A stretch of 64,000 bases of DNA from Alphaproteobacteria bacterium (GTDB lineage Bacteria > Pseudomonadota > Alphaproteobacteria > Reyranellales > Reyranellaceae): assembly GCA_019635875.1 (NCBI GenBank), contig JAHBYP010000002.1, positions 496,001-560,000 of the forward strand. Reading direction: 5' to 3'. Shown piece after piece: positions 52,057 through 60,810 of this stretch (position 1 is the stretch's first letter; each line of letters begins with the position of its first letter). A program made the translations under genes and the position numbers. Below the pieces are notes generated by a model. That model saw only the letters and a program-made list of their open reading frames with translations, searched no databases and was not told the DNA's origin.

Positions 52057-52983
52057 TCACTCCTCGGTCCCCGGCAGCGAGGTGCGTGCTTCCAGCACGT
52101 CGCGGGTGGCGCGGCTGACCTGGGCGCCGAGCAGCACGATGATCGCGGTATAGTAGATCCACACCATGACGGCGGCGACGCCGCCGGCGGCGCCGAAGGC
52201 GCTGGCCATGTGGGTGACGCTGAAATAGTAGACGATCGCCCAGTTGCCCAGGGCGAACAGCCCGGCGACGATCGCGGCGCCGTAGAGCGCATAGGGCCAG
52301 GGCACGACAACGTCGGGCAGCGCCTTGTAGATCACGGTGAAGAATGCCGCGACGGCGCCGTACTGCAGGGCGCCCGACACCGCGGGGCCGATCCACTCGC
52401 CCAGCATCGGGAAGGTCTTCAGCGCGTCGGCGTAGGCGCTGAGCAGCAGGCCGGCCAGCAGCACCACCAGGAACAGCACGCCGATCGCCGTCATCATCAC
52501 CAGCGCCAGCAGGCGCGTGCGCAGCTCGGCGATCACCGGGTGGCGCCGCCAGCCGCCGGCCGGCTTCCAGATGTGGTCGAGCGCGCTGTCGAGCTCGACG
52601 AAGACCGCGGAGCCGGAATAGAGCAGCAACGCCAGGCCGACCGCCGCGACCCAGCCGCGGCCTCGGAACAGGCTGGTGTCGGCGAAGCGGCGCAGGATGT
52701 CGAGGTTCTCGGCGCCGATCACCGTGGCGATGGCGTCGAGGATGTGCTGCTGCGCCATCAGGCGGCCGACCACCGGCTCGGCAATGGCGACGCTGAAGAT
52801 CAGCACCGGGCCGAGCGAGAAGATCGTGTAGAAGGCGATCGCCGCAGCCATCGAAGTCAGGCGGTTATCGACGAAGCTGCGATAGGTGGCGAGGAGGATG
52901 TCGAGCAGCAGCTTTAGCAGGCGGTTGTCGACGCACGCCCTGCAGACCGCGAAAAACAGATCCTTCGTGCGCCGCCACAACAT
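52057..52983 (-). CDS. YihY/virulence factor BrkB family membrane protein
   Basis: 308 residues with about six TM segments and the family pattern SMAAAIAFYTIFSLGPVLIFSV (residue ~45), GSAVFVELDSALDHIWKPAGG, and VPWPYALYGAAIVAGLFAL with the later TM pair. BrkB/YihY proteins are inner-membrane proteins of unclear transport function. The stop codon is close to a repeat. It starts 12 bp downstream of the acyltransferase stop on the same strand, so the two probably share a transcript. Confidence 0.9.
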   Translation of the reverse strand: MLWRRTKDLFFAVCRACVDNRLLKLLLDILLATYRSFVDNRLTSMAAAIAFYTIFSLGPVLIFSVAIAEPVVGRLMAQQHILDAIATVIGAENLDILRRFADTSLFRGRGWVAAVGLALLLYSGSAVFVELDSALDHIWKPAGGWRRHPVIAELRTRLLALVMMTAIGVLFLVVLLAGLLLSAYADALKTFPMLGEWIGPAVSGALQYGAVAAFFTVIYKALPDVVVPWPYALYGAAIVAGLFALGNWAIVYYFSVTHMASAFGAAGGVAAVMVWIYYTAIIVLLGAQVSRATRDVLEARTSLPGTEE

Positions 52984-52995
52984 GACGCCAGCCTA

Positions 52996-54435
52996 TCACG
53001 CCGCCTTCGAATCGATGCGCGGCAGATGGGCGATGGCGTTGGCGTAGTAGGCCAGCAGCGGCCGCTCCGTCGCCGCCGCGGCGTAGAGTCCGTCCTCGCT
53101 GACAAGCGCCAGCCGGCGCAGGGTCAGCATGCGCAAGCCCACGTGGATGGCATAGTCCCGATCGCCGCGCGGCAGGTAGATCCTGGCGCCGGCGGCACCC
53201 AGATCGTCGAGCAGAACGGCGCAGCGGCCCTTCAGTTCCAGTTCGTCGATCGGCTCCTCCGCCTCGAGCAGCACAGTCGACACCAGCGACACCGACAGCA
53301 CCGGCACGACCCTGCCGATGCCCTCCATGATGTCGGCCGCCAGCGCGCCCACCGCCTCGAAGCGCTTTTCCTTGTCGAGCGTGCGCAGATCGCCGCCGAA
53401 GCGCTCGGCGGTGCGCGCCAGCCAGGCGCGCGTCGAGATCGGCGTGCCGAAATTCACGCAGGCATAGCCGAAGCTGTACCAGCGCCCGCGCAGCATCTGA
53501 CCGAAGTTGCGCGCGGCGAAGCGCAGCGTGGTCTTCAGCGCAAAGCCGGCACCCAGCCGCGGCGCTTCGGCGTCGCCGGCGCGCAGCTGGGTACGGTCCT
53601 CCAGCACGCGGTCGTAGTTGATGCCGACGGGCACGAAGACGATGTCGCGTGCGCCCTGCGGGTCGAAGGATTTCAGCGCGTAGTCGACCAGGCCCAGACG
53701 CGGCGGCCGCAGCCTGCCGTCCCTGGTGAGCCCGCCCTCGGGATACATGGCCTGGGCCACGCCGGCCTCGGTCGCCATGTGCACATAGCGCTCCAGCACG
53801 CGGCGATAGAGCGGGTTGTTGGAGTTGCGGCGCACGAAATAGGCACCCATCGAGCGGATCAGCTGCTGCAGCGGCCAGATGCGCGCCCACTCGCCCACCG
53901 CGTAGCTGAGCGCCGTGCGCTCGGCGGCGAGGAAGGCCACCAGCACGTAGTCCATGTTGCTGCGGTGGTTCATGACGAAGACGATGGTGGCGTCCTGCGG
54001 CACCTGGGCATGGGCGATGTCGTCGACGTAGCCCAGCCGCACGCGGTAGAGCGCGCGGGCGAAGGCGCGCGCCAGCGCGTAGCCGACGCGGAAATAGACG
54101 TAGGCGTTGAACGCCGGCACGATCTCGCTGGCGTAGCGATGCGCCTCGGTCATCGCCGCCTCGCGCGGGATGTTCTCGGCCTTGGCCTTCTCGTTGGCGG
54201 CGGCGACCACCAGCGGGTCGTAGACCAGGCGGTCGACCAGCACCTGGCGGCGCGTGAGCTGGAACGGCTTGATCTCGATGCGCAGCCGGCGGTTGACGCT
54301 GTCGATCAGCCGGTTGACGCGACGGCGCAGGAACCAGCGGCCCGAGGGGATCAGCAGGCGGTCGAGCAGCGACCAGGCCGCGAAGACGACGAGCGCCACG
54401 AACAGCCACAACGGTACCGAAACCGGCTCGGTCAT
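52996..54435 (-). CDS. 1-acyl-sn-glycerol-3-phosphate acyltransferase family (PlsB/PlsC-like)
   Basis: 479 residues with an N-terminal TM (LWLFVALVVFAAWSLLD). The acyltransferase motifs are NHRSNMDYVLVAF (H-x4-D) and YPEGGLTRDGRL (phosphate-binding), with FVPVGINYDRVLED after. It acylates glycerol-3-phosphate or lysophospholipid in membrane lipid synthesis. ATG 54435 (MTEPVSVPLWL) is chosen; the reading from 54558 includes a repeat region. Confidence 0.88.
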   Translation of the reverse strand: MTEPVSVPLWLFVALVVFAAWSLLDRLLIPSGRWFLRRRVNRLIDSVNRRLRIEIKPFQLTRRQVLVDRLVYDPLVVAAANEKAKAENIPREAAMTEAHRYASEIVPAFNAYVYFRVGYALARAFARALYRVRLGYVDDIAHAQVPQDATIVFVMNHRSNMDYVLVAFLAAERTALSYAVGEWARIWPLQQLIRSMGAYFVRRNSNNPLYRRVLERYVHMATEAGVAQAMYPEGGLTRDGRLRPPRLGLVDYALKSFDPQGARDIVFVPVGINYDRVLEDRTQLRAGDAEAPRLGAGFALKTTLRFAARNFGQMLRGRWYSFGYACVNFGTPISTRAWLARTAERFGGDLRTLDKEKRFEAVGALAADIMEGIGRVVPVLSVSLVSTVLLEAEEPIDELELKGRCAVLLDDLGAAGARIYLPRGDRDYAIHVGLRMLTLRRLALVSEDGLYAAAATERPLLAYYANAIAHLPRIDSKAA

Positions 54436-54747
54436 TCGCCTGTCACCCTCCCCTTTCGGCACCCGTAGCAACCTTCTCTGGAGGGTAGAACAATCGCGTA
54501 TGGCGAGTCTCATGCCTTCCCCCGCTGGCGGGGAAGGTGGCGCGCAGCTCCCCGCCAACGGGCAGGGTGATCACGCATGGCCTTCTTCCCTTCTCCCCGC
54601 GAAGGCGGGAGAAGGGAAAACGGGGGGAAAGTCATATGCGATCACCTCGCCCTCGGAGGGGGAAGGCAAGACCAAAGCAAAGCGGCCGTAGGCGATTGCC
54701 CCACCCGGGGGAAGGCAGATACGGTCGCCGCCGCAAGGGAGGAGCGG
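54436..54747. other. Intergenic region containing family C repeats, no gene seen
   Basis: 312 bp between divergent genes holding several GC-rich palindromes: 54515-54537 (ccttcccccgctggcgggga...), 54588-54616 (cccttctccccgcgaaggcg...) and the partial unit ctcggagggggaaggcaag near 54652-54670. Similar units are at 5191-5210 and 59090-59110. Translatable frames through the region are repeat-derived and unlikely to be genes. The region also must contain promoters for both flanking genes. Confidence 0.6.
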
Positions 54748-55881
54748 ATGGCCTATATCGCCGGGGTCGGCACCACGCGCTTCGGCCAGCATCCCGGCAG
54801 CACGACGCCGGGTCTGATGGCCGACGCCGCGCGCCTGGCTATGGACGATGCCGGGATCGAACGCCGCGACATCGACGGCGTGCTGTGCGGCTATGCCACC
54901 ACCATGCCGCACATTATGCTGGCCACCGTCTTCGCCGAGCATTTCGGGCTGAGGCCGGCCTACGCCCATGCCATGCAGGCCGGCGGCGCCACCGGCGTGG
55001 CGATGGCCATGCTGGCCTCGATCCTGGTCGATTCGGGACGCTGCAAGGCGGTGCTCATCGTCGGCGCCGAGAACCGCGCCACCGGCCAGACGCGCGACCA
55101 GTCGATCCAGACCCTGGCGCAGGCCGGCCACCCCGATTACGAGGTGCCCTATGGTGCCACCATCCCGGCCTATTACGGCCTGCTGGCGGCGCGCTACATG
55201 CATCAGTTCGGGCTGACGCAGGCGGATCTCGCGTCACTGGCCGTGGTCATGCGCCGCCACGCCGCGCGCCATCCGCAGGCGCATCTGCGCGAGCCCTTCA
55301 CCTTCGAGCAGGCGATGACGTCAAAGCCGATCGCCCTGCCGCTGCGCCTGCTCGATTGCTGCCCGATCTCCGATGGCGGCGTGGCGATGGTGATCACACG
55401 CGATCCCACGAACGCGGCCCGCGTAAGAGTGCGTGGCGCGGGTCAGGCGCACCTGCACCAGCATATCTCGATGGCGCGCGACTGGGCAGACATGGGCGCG
55501 AAGCGCGCCGCCGACGCGGCCTTCGCCGAGGCGCACATGCGCCTGAAGGACATCCAGCACCTCGCGGTCTACGATTCCTTCACCATCACGCTCGCCATGC
55601 TGCTGGAGGAGATCGGCCTCGTCGGCCGCGGCCAGTCGGGCGAGGCGGCGCGCGCCGGACGCTTCGAGATCGGCGGCGACCTGCCGCTGAACCTGCATGG
55701 CGGGCTGCTGTCTTTCGGCCATTGCGGCGTTGGCGGTGGCATGGCGCATCTCGTCGAGGCGCAGCGCCAGCTGAGCGGCCGCGCCGGCGACCGCCAGGCG
55801 GGCTCACCCTCGACGGCCTACGTGCATGGCGATGGCGGCGTGATGTCCTCGCATGTGGCAATGATCCTGGAACGGGTGTGA
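54748..55881 (+). CDS. Thiolase-like protein (SCP-x family, catalytic Cys missing)
   Basis: 377 residues. Starts MAYIAGVGTTRFGQHPG, typical of SCP-x-type thiolases. The N-terminal nucleophile region reads HAMQAGGATGVAMAML, without the usual catalytic cysteine. Other blocks are LIVGAENRATGQT, FEIGGDLPLNLHGGLLS and FGHCGVGGGMAHLVEA, where GHP is GHC. It probably binds acyl-CoA without classical thiolysis, or acts with the downstream OB-fold protein as in DUF35-linked thiolase pairs. A strong gggagga site precedes the ATG; it ends 2 bp before the next start. Confidence 0.85.
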   Translation: MAYIAGVGTTRFGQHPGSTTPGLMADAARLAMDDAGIERRDIDGVLCGYATTMPHIMLATVFAEHFGLRPAYAHAMQAGGATGVAMAMLASILVDSGRCKAVLIVGAENRATGQTRDQSIQTLAQAGHPDYEVPYGATIPAYYGLLAARYMHQFGLTQADLASLAVVMRRHAARHPQAHLREPFTFEQAMTSKPIALPLRLLDCCPISDGGVAMVITRDPTNAARVRVRGAGQAHLHQHISMARDWADMGAKRAADAAFAEAHMRLKDIQHLAVYDSFTITLAMLLEEIGLVGRGQSGEAARAGRFEIGGDLPLNLHGGLLSFGHCGVGGGMAHLVEAQRQLSGRAGDRQAGSPSTAYVHGDGGVMSSHVAMILERV

Positions 55882-55883
55882 AC

Positions 55884-56273
55884 ATGAGCGTCAGTGCCGA
55901 TCCCCACGCCCGGGCCTTCTGGCAACAGGTGCAGGAGGGCCGCATCGCCTATTCGCGCTGCTGCGCCGATCATTGCGGCGCGCCGCAGTTCCCGCCCAAG
56001 GCACGCTGCGATGTCTGCGACGGCGACCGGCTGGAGATGCGCCTGGCCGCCGGCACCGGCACGATCTTCTCGATCACAGTCGTGCACCGCCCGCCCTCGG
56101 ACGCGCTACGCAAGCACGCGCCATACGGCATCGCGCTGGTCGACCTCGACGAGGGCTTCCGCATGATGGCGCACGCCGATTCCGACCTTGCGATCGGCGC
56201 CCGCGTGCGCGTCGGCTTCGTGCTCTTCGGCGATCGCGTCGTGCCGCGCTTCGTCGTCGATCAGAATCCGTAG
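55884..56273 (+). CDS. Zn-ribbon/OB-fold (DUF35-type) acyl-CoA-associated protein
   Basis: 129 residues. The N-terminal rubredoxin-like zinc ribbon is seen as CCADHCGAPQFPPKARCDVCDG; the OB-fold reads GTIFSITVVHRPP, IALVDLDEGFRMMAH and GARVRVGFVLF. DUF35 proteins pair with thiolase-like proteins to bind acyl-CoA. Its start is 2 bp after the thiolase-like stop; the end overlaps a convergent amidohydrolase gene by 13 bp. Confidence 0.92.
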   Translation: MSVSADPHARAFWQQVQEGRIAYSRCCADHCGAPQFPPKARCDVCDGDRLEMRLAAGTGTIFSITVVHRPPSDALRKHAPYGIALVDLDEGFRMMAHADSDLAIGARVRVGFVLFGDRVVPRFVVDQNP

Positions 56274-57160
56274 AGCGTCGCCGGATTGTCGACCAGCACG
56301 CGCTTGCGCAGTGCGGCGTCGGGCATCCAGCGGCCGAGGATCTCCAGCGTCTCGCCGGTGCGATGCATCGGCTTGGTGATGTGCGTGTGCGGCCAGTCGG
56401 TGCCCCAGACCAGCCGGTCGGGCCGCGCCGCGATCAGGCCCGTGGCGACGTCGTCGGTGTCGCTCCACTCGTGGTCCTGCAGGCTGTTGCGATAGGCGCC
56501 GGAGATCTTCACCCAGGTGCGCCCGTTCTTCAGCAGGTCGAGCATGACCTGATAGGCGGGATTCGCCACGCCATCGGGCGGCTTGATGTAGGCCATATGG
56601 TCGATCACGACATCGACCGGCAGCGACGGCAGGCGCGGCGCGACCTCGACCAGCCGCTCCGGCGTGGTCAGCAGCTGCACGTGCCAGCCCATCGGCGCGA
56701 TGCGGCTTGCCAGTGTCTCCAGCGCCTCGAAGCCGATGCCGCCGCCCGACGTGACGTTGAAGCGCAGGCCGCGCACGCCGGCCTCGTTCAACGCCTGCAG
56801 CTCGGTATCCGGCACGCCGGGCGCGCAGACGGCGACGCCGCGCAGCCGCCTGGGATGGTCGTGCAGCACCTCGACCATCAGGCTGTTGTCGGTGCCGTGC
56901 ACGCTGATCTGCACCAGCACGCCATGCGTCAGGCCCAACCCGTCGAGCATGCGCAGGTACTGCTTCTCGGTGGCCGGCGGCGGCGTGTAGCTGCGCCCGG
57001 CGACGAGGTGATGCTCGTACCCGTCGCCGATGACATGCGCGTGGCAGCAGCAGGCGCCGAAAGGCACCGCCCAGGGCGGCGCGCGCATCTCGGGTCGCGG
57101 CGGCGCGCAGGCGGGCGCCTGCTCGGTAGCGAGCGGGTGGTTGGGCGCGCCATGGGGCAT
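56261..57160 (-). CDS. Amidohydrolase family protein (amidohydro_2/LigI-like)
   Basis: 299 residues of a TIM-barrel hydrolase: GACCCHAHVIGD (H-x-H metal motif), LVQISVHGTDNSLMVEVL, GLRFNVTSGGG, VVIDHMAYIKP (later histidine) and LVWGTDWPHT (aspartate). The pattern resembles 2-pyrone-4,6-dicarboxylate hydrolase and related lactonases. The substrate is unknown. It converges on the OB-fold gene, so probably one degradative module. Confidence 0.87.
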   Translation of the reverse strand: MPHGAPNHPLATEQAPACAPPRPEMRAPPWAVPFGACCCHAHVIGDGYEHHLVAGRSYTPPPATEKQYLRMLDGLGLTHGVLVQISVHGTDNSLMVEVLHDHPRRLRGVAVCAPGVPDTELQALNEAGVRGLRFNVTSGGGIGFEALETLASRIAPMGWHVQLLTTPERLVEVAPRLPSLPVDVVIDHMAYIKPPDGVANPAYQVMLDLLKNGRTWVKISGAYRNSLQDHEWSDTDDVATGLIAARPDRLVWGTDWPHTHITKPMHRTGETLEILGRWMPDAALRKRVLVDNPATLYGF

Positions 57161-57237
57161 CGGACGTCTCCCCGGATACGACGGTCAGCGCCGTCTTGCC
57201 GGGCAGTCAACCACTTCAGGCGGCGCCCGACAAACGA

Positions 57238-57456
57238 TCAGCTGCGAGCCGTGCGCACGATATACATGCCCAGCATCGCGAGCGTGCCGCCGATCCACAG
57301 GATGGCGGAGAACACTGCCGCGCCGCCCAGGAAGGCCAGCGCCAGGCAGACGATGGTGAAGGCGATGTGCATGAGCGCGTAGAAGACGATGCGGCGAAAC
57401 ACGAAGTAGCTGTCCTCGTGCTCGCGCAGCTCGCGGTCGGCAGGAATCGTGGCCAT
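57238..57456 (-). CDS. Small two-TM membrane protein
   Basis: 72 residues: MATIPADRELREHEDSYFVF, then two hydrophobic segments (IVFYALMHIAFTIVCLALAFL and VFSAILWIGGTLAMLGMYIV) joined by a short GG loop, ending TARS. A very good aaaggagg site precedes the ATG. The family is unknown; a charged N-terminus plus two TMs resembles small oxidase-associated subunits only superficially. It is divergent from the DUF899 gene (57580), with a shared promoter gap. Confidence 0.75.
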   Translation of the reverse strand: MATIPADRELREHEDSYFVFRRIVFYALMHIAFTIVCLALAFLGGAAVFSAILWIGGTLAMLGMYIVRTARS

Positions 57457-57579
57457 GGTTCGACCTCCTTTGGCCCTGTCGCAGAACGAGGGCCGCGGCG
57501 GGGTGGTTCCCCTTGTCGACACCGCGGCCCGGCCCGATATGGCGTGGGACGGGGAGAGCGACCCGCAGGGATCAACGCC

Positions 57580-58329
57580 ATGGCCCATTCCGCGCCCGCG
57601 GTGTCGACTGCGCTCCAGCATCTTCAGTTCCCCAACGAGAGCCCGGCCTATCGCCGCGCGCGCAACGCGTTGCTCGCCGAGGAAATGGCCCTGCGCCGGC
57701 AGGTCGAACGCGTCGCCGCGCAGCGCCGCGCCCTGCCGCCCGGCGGCAGGGTTCCCGAGGACTACGTGTTCGAGGGCATCGATGCGGCGGGCCGACCCGA
57801 GGACTTGAAGCTCTCGCGGCTCTTCGGCCCGCACGACGCGCTGCTGGTCTACAGCTTCATGTTCGGGCCGGAGCGCGATGCGCCGTGTGCGGGCTGCACG
57901 CACTTCCTCGATGCCCTCGATGGCGCCGCCCGCCACGTCACCCAGCGGGCGAGCTTCGTCGTGGTCGCCAAGTCGCCGCTGGCACGCCTGCTCGAATGGG
58001 CGCGCCAGCGCGGCTGGCAGCATCTGAGGCTGCTGTCGACCAGTGGCAATACCTACGGCCGCGACTACTTCGGCGATTCCACGGCCTTGTCCGAGGCGAT
58101 GCGCGAGCAACAGGAGTTCAAGCCCGGCGAGGAATGGGACATGCCGATCCTCAACGTCTTCAGGCGCGAGAACGGCGTGATCCGGCACTTCTGGGGCTCG
58201 GAACTGCTCTACGTGCCGCCGGAGCCCGGGCAGGAGTACCGGCACAACGACCTGCTCGACCCACTGTGGAACATGCTCGACCTGACGCCGGAGGGCCGCG
58301 GCGATTTCGACCCGAAGCTGCGCTACTGA
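57580..58329 (+). CDS. DUF899 family thioredoxin-like protein
   Basis: 249 residues: NESPAYRRARNALLAEEMALRR, then the family motif LFGPHDALLVYSFMFGP, CAGCTHFLDALDG (CxxC) and NVFRRENGVIRHFWGSELL. The thioredoxin-like fold suggests redox or peroxide handling, but the function is unproven. ATG 57580 is chosen because family similarity starts soon after (LQFPNESP). Confidence 0.9.
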   Translation: MAHSAPAVSTALQHLQFPNESPAYRRARNALLAEEMALRRQVERVAAQRRALPPGGRVPEDYVFEGIDAAGRPEDLKLSRLFGPHDALLVYSFMFGPERDAPCAGCTHFLDALDGAARHVTQRASFVVVAKSPLARLLEWARQRGWQHLRLLSTSGNTYGRDYFGDSTALSEAMREQQEFKPGEEWDMPILNVFRRENGVIRHFWGSELLYVPPEPGQEYRHNDLLDPLWNMLDLTPEGRGDFDPKLRY

Positions 58330-58411
58330 CGCTCACATCTGCGCGCGCCTGCGTTGACGGCGGGCCGCTTCGCGCCCACCTTTGTCCCGGCGGATCCGAG
58401 GGAGATCACTC

Positions 58412-59080
58412 ATGTTTCTGTCGATGCTGTCGAAGAAGGCCAGGATGCCGGCGCCCGACCAGGCGCTGCGCGGCCGCGCGGGCTATGTCTTCGAGATTCC
58501 GGACATTCACTTCGTCAACGGCAACCGCATCCGGCCGCCCTTCCCCGCCGGGCTTGAATCGGCGCAATTCGGCATGGGCTGCTTCTGGGGGGCGGAGCGC
58601 AAGTTCTGGCAGGCGCCCGGCATCTACAGCACCGCCGTGGGCTACGCCGCCGGCTACACGCCGCATCCCACCTACGAGGAAGTCTGCTCCGGCCAGACCG
58701 GGCACAACGAAGTGGTGAAGGTGTGGTGGGATCCGAAGAAGACCAGCTTCGAGGCGATGCTCAAGGTGTTCTGGGAGAACCACGACCCGACCCAGGGCAT
58801 GCGCCAGGGCAACGACGTCGGCACCCAATACCGCTCCGGCATCTATGTCGAGAGCGCCGCGCAGCGCGAAGCGGCCGAGGCATCGAAGAGCCTGTTCCAG
58901 GCTGCGTTGGGCCAGCGCGGCTTCGGTGCGATCACGACTGAGATCCTCGACGCGCCCGAATTTTACTACGCCGAGGACTATCACCAGCAATACCTGGCGA
59001 AAGTGCCCAACGGCTATTGCGGCCTGGGCGGCACCGGCGTGTCCTGCCCGATCGGCACGGGGGTCACCGCGAGCGCATAA
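58412..59080 (+). CDS. msrA: Peptide methionine sulfoxide reductase A
   Basis: 222 residues. The catalytic [12 protein letters not shown] has C57; other blocks are [37 protein letters not shown] and [10 protein letters not shown]-terminal cysteines ([14 protein letters not shown]) serve as resolving cysteines. It repairs methionine-S-sulfoxide in proteins. ATG 58412 has a gaggga site; the start at 58382 would add unneeded residues. Confidence 0.95.
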   Translation: MFLSMLSKKARMPAPDQALRGRAGYVFEIPDIHFVNGNRIRPPFPAGLESAQFGMGCFWGAERKFWQAPGIYSTAVGYAAGYTPHPTYEEVCSGQTGHNEVVKVWWDPKKTSFEAMLKVFWENHDPTQGMRQGNDVGTQYRSGIYVESAAQREAAEASKSLFQAALGQRGFGAITTEILDAPEFYYAEDYHQQYLAKVPNGYCGLGGTGVSCPIGTGVTASA

Positions 59081-59089
59081 GGCAGGAAC

Positions 59090-59110
59090 ACTCCCTTCCC
59101 CGGAGGGGGA
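59090..59110. repeat. Palindromic unit, family C
   Basis: ctcccttccccggaggggga, intergenic between msrA and the converging DsrE-like gene. It resembles the units at 5191-5210 and 54515-54670. Confidence 0.55.
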
Positions 59111-59125
59111 CGACAGTGTCGCGCT

Positions 59126-59596
59126 CTACAGCGTCACCAGCTGGCTACCCGCCGGCGTTGCTTCCAGCAGGGTGACGATGCCGGCGATCTCGTGCGGCAC
59201 GTCCTGGCGCAGGCTGTCGCGATCGATGGTCTGCGCCCGCAGGCCCATCTCGCAGACGATGATGCGCACACCCATCTCGACGCAGGCCGAGAGCAGTGTC
59301 TCGAAGTCGCCGACGCCGCGCGCCTTGTAGGCGTCGTCGCGCGTAATGCCGGCGTCGAGCGCGTCGGCGAAGCCGGCGCGGCCGTCCGACGATGCGCCAG
59401 GGTCGGCCGGCAGGCGACGCCACAGCGGCTCGCCCGACTTCGAATGCGTCAGCGCCAGGATTGCCTTCTGGGTGAAGAACAGCGTGGTCGGCCGGCCCAC
59501 GGCGCGCGCCGCGGCGGCCATCGCCAAGGCATAGTGGACGCGTTCGTAGTCGCCCGAGAGCGCGACGATCGACAGCGCGGGTTGAACGTCAGCCAC
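59126..59596 (-). CDS. DsrE family protein
   Basis: 156 residues of the DsrE/F-like sulfur-relay fold: [37 protein letters not shown], and the conserved cysteine region [14 protein letters not shown]. DsrE proteins carry sulfur as persulfide. Start is GTG 59596. The stop (59126) follows closely after a repeat. It overlaps the MoeB/ThiF-like gene by 8 bp, which suggests a shared sulfur-transfer role. Confidence 0.85.
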   Translation of the reverse strand: MADVQPALSIVALSGDYERVHYALAMAAAARAVGRPTTLFFTQKAILALTHSKSGEPLWRRLPADPGASSDGRAGFADALDAGITRDDAYKARGVGDFETLLSACVEMGVRIIVCEMGLRAQTIDRDSLRQDVPHEIAGIVTLLEATPAGSQLVTL

Positions 59597-60413
59597 AATA
59601 GACCTCGTCGTAGCTGGCCCGCGCGAGCGGGGCGTCGAGCGAGGTGATCCGCGGATGCGCGCCGCATAGCGGGCAGTCCTCGCGCTTCTGGATCTCCAGG
59701 CGTTCGACCGAGGCGCCCAGCGCGTCGTAGAGCAGCAGGGTGCCGGACAGCGACTGGCCGACGCCGAGGATCTCCTTCACCACCTCGGTCGCCTGCCAGG
59801 CACCGATCGTGCCGGCCATCGCGCCCAGCACACCGGCGGCGGCGCAGCTCGGCACCGAGTCGGGCGGCGGCGGCTCGGAGAACAGGCAGCGATAGCAGGG
59901 ATGCGGCGCGCCGAGATGCGCCTTCCAGGTCGAGAGCTGCGCCTCGAAGCGCAGGATCGCCGCCGCCACCAGGGTGCGGCGCGCGAGGAAGCAGGCATCG
60001 GTCAGCAGGTAGCGGGTGGCGAAATTGTCCGAGCCGTCGGCGACGATGTCGTAGCCGCCGACCAGCGCCATCGCGTTGTCGGCGGTCAGCCGCTCGGCGA
60101 TGGTGATGACCTCGCACTCGGGATTGATCTCGGCCAGCGCCCGGCGGGCACTGTCGACCTTGCGCACGCCCAGATCGGCGGTGCGGTGGATCACCTGGCG
60201 CTGCAGGTTCGACAGGCTGACCGTGTCGTGATCGATCACGCCCAGCGTGCCGATGCCGGCGGCGCCCAGGTATTGCAGCAAGGGTGCGCCCAGCCCGCCG
60301 GCGCCGACCACCAGCACCCGGGCCTGGCGCAGCTTCGCCTGCCCGATGCCGCCGATCTCCGGCAGGATGATGTGGCGCGCGTAGCGCTGGAGCTGGGCTT
60401 CGCTGAAGTCCAT
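59589..60413 (-). CDS. E1-like adenylyltransferase (MoeB/ThiF/HesA family)
   Basis: 274 residues. The nucleotide motif VLVVGAGGLGAPLLQYLG, the RQVIHRTADLG arginine finger block, GSDNFATRYLLTD, the zinc CxxC motifs (PCYRCLF and CPLCGAHP) and the catalytic-type cysteine (VPSCAAAGVLGAMAG) are all present. It adenylylates the C-terminal Gly-Gly of a sulfur-carrier protein (MoaD or ThiS type). No carrier gene is in the window. ATG 60413 is chosen; reading from 60437 adds MWRAISAG. It overlaps the DsrE-like gene. Confidence 0.93.
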   Translation of the reverse strand: MDFSEAQLQRYARHIILPEIGGIGQAKLRQARVLVVGAGGLGAPLLQYLGAAGIGTLGVIDHDTVSLSNLQRQVIHRTADLGVRKVDSARRALAEINPECEVITIAERLTADNAMALVGGYDIVADGSDNFATRYLLTDACFLARRTLVAAAILRFEAQLSTWKAHLGAPHPCYRCLFSEPPPPDSVPSCAAAGVLGAMAGTIGAWQATEVVKEILGVGQSLSGTLLLYDALGASVERLEIQKREDCPLCGAHPRITSLDAPLARASYDEVYCG

Positions 60414-60450
60414 GCCGGCGCTTATAGCACGCCACACCCCGTCCGCAGGC

Positions 60451-60774
60451 TCAGCGCTTGACCGTGAAGAACGGCACCTCGTTCATGATCTGGTTGTTCT
60501 GTTGCACCAGCGCGCCGAGCTCGGCGCTCTTCTTCATGTAGGTCTGCCAGTCCGGGTCGGCCTGCATCGCGGCGCGCTTCCTGGCGCGGTCGGCCGCATC
60601 GTCGTAAGCCCAGATATGGACGAAGCTGTTGACCAGGCCGGTCTCGGTGACGGCGTAGAACACCGGCTGGCCCAGGTGCCTGGTCTGCGGCGTCTTGCCG
60701 AACTCCTCGTAGAGCTTGAGATGGGCGGCGATGGTGCCCGGGCGGCAGACATAGGTGCGCATGTCGAAGATCAC
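60451..60774 (-). CDS. NIPSNAP family protein
   Basis: 107 residues: MIFDMRTYVCRPGTIAAHLK, then VNSFVHIWAYDDAADRARKRA and MNEVPFF. The NIPSNAP alpha/beta fold is common in many copies in some alphaproteobacteria; biochemical roles are unclear. GTG 60774 has an aggaggaaac site. It lies between cysK and the adenylyltransferase gene on the same strand. Confidence 0.88.
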   Translation of the reverse strand: MIFDMRTYVCRPGTIAAHLKLYEEFGKTPQTRHLGQPVFYAVTETGLVNSFVHIWAYDDAADRARKRAAMQADPDWQTYMKKSAELGALVQQNNQIMNEVPFFTVKR

Positions 60775-60810
60775 GGCGTTTCCTCCTGGAGGCGTTGGAC
60801 GAAGCGGAGC

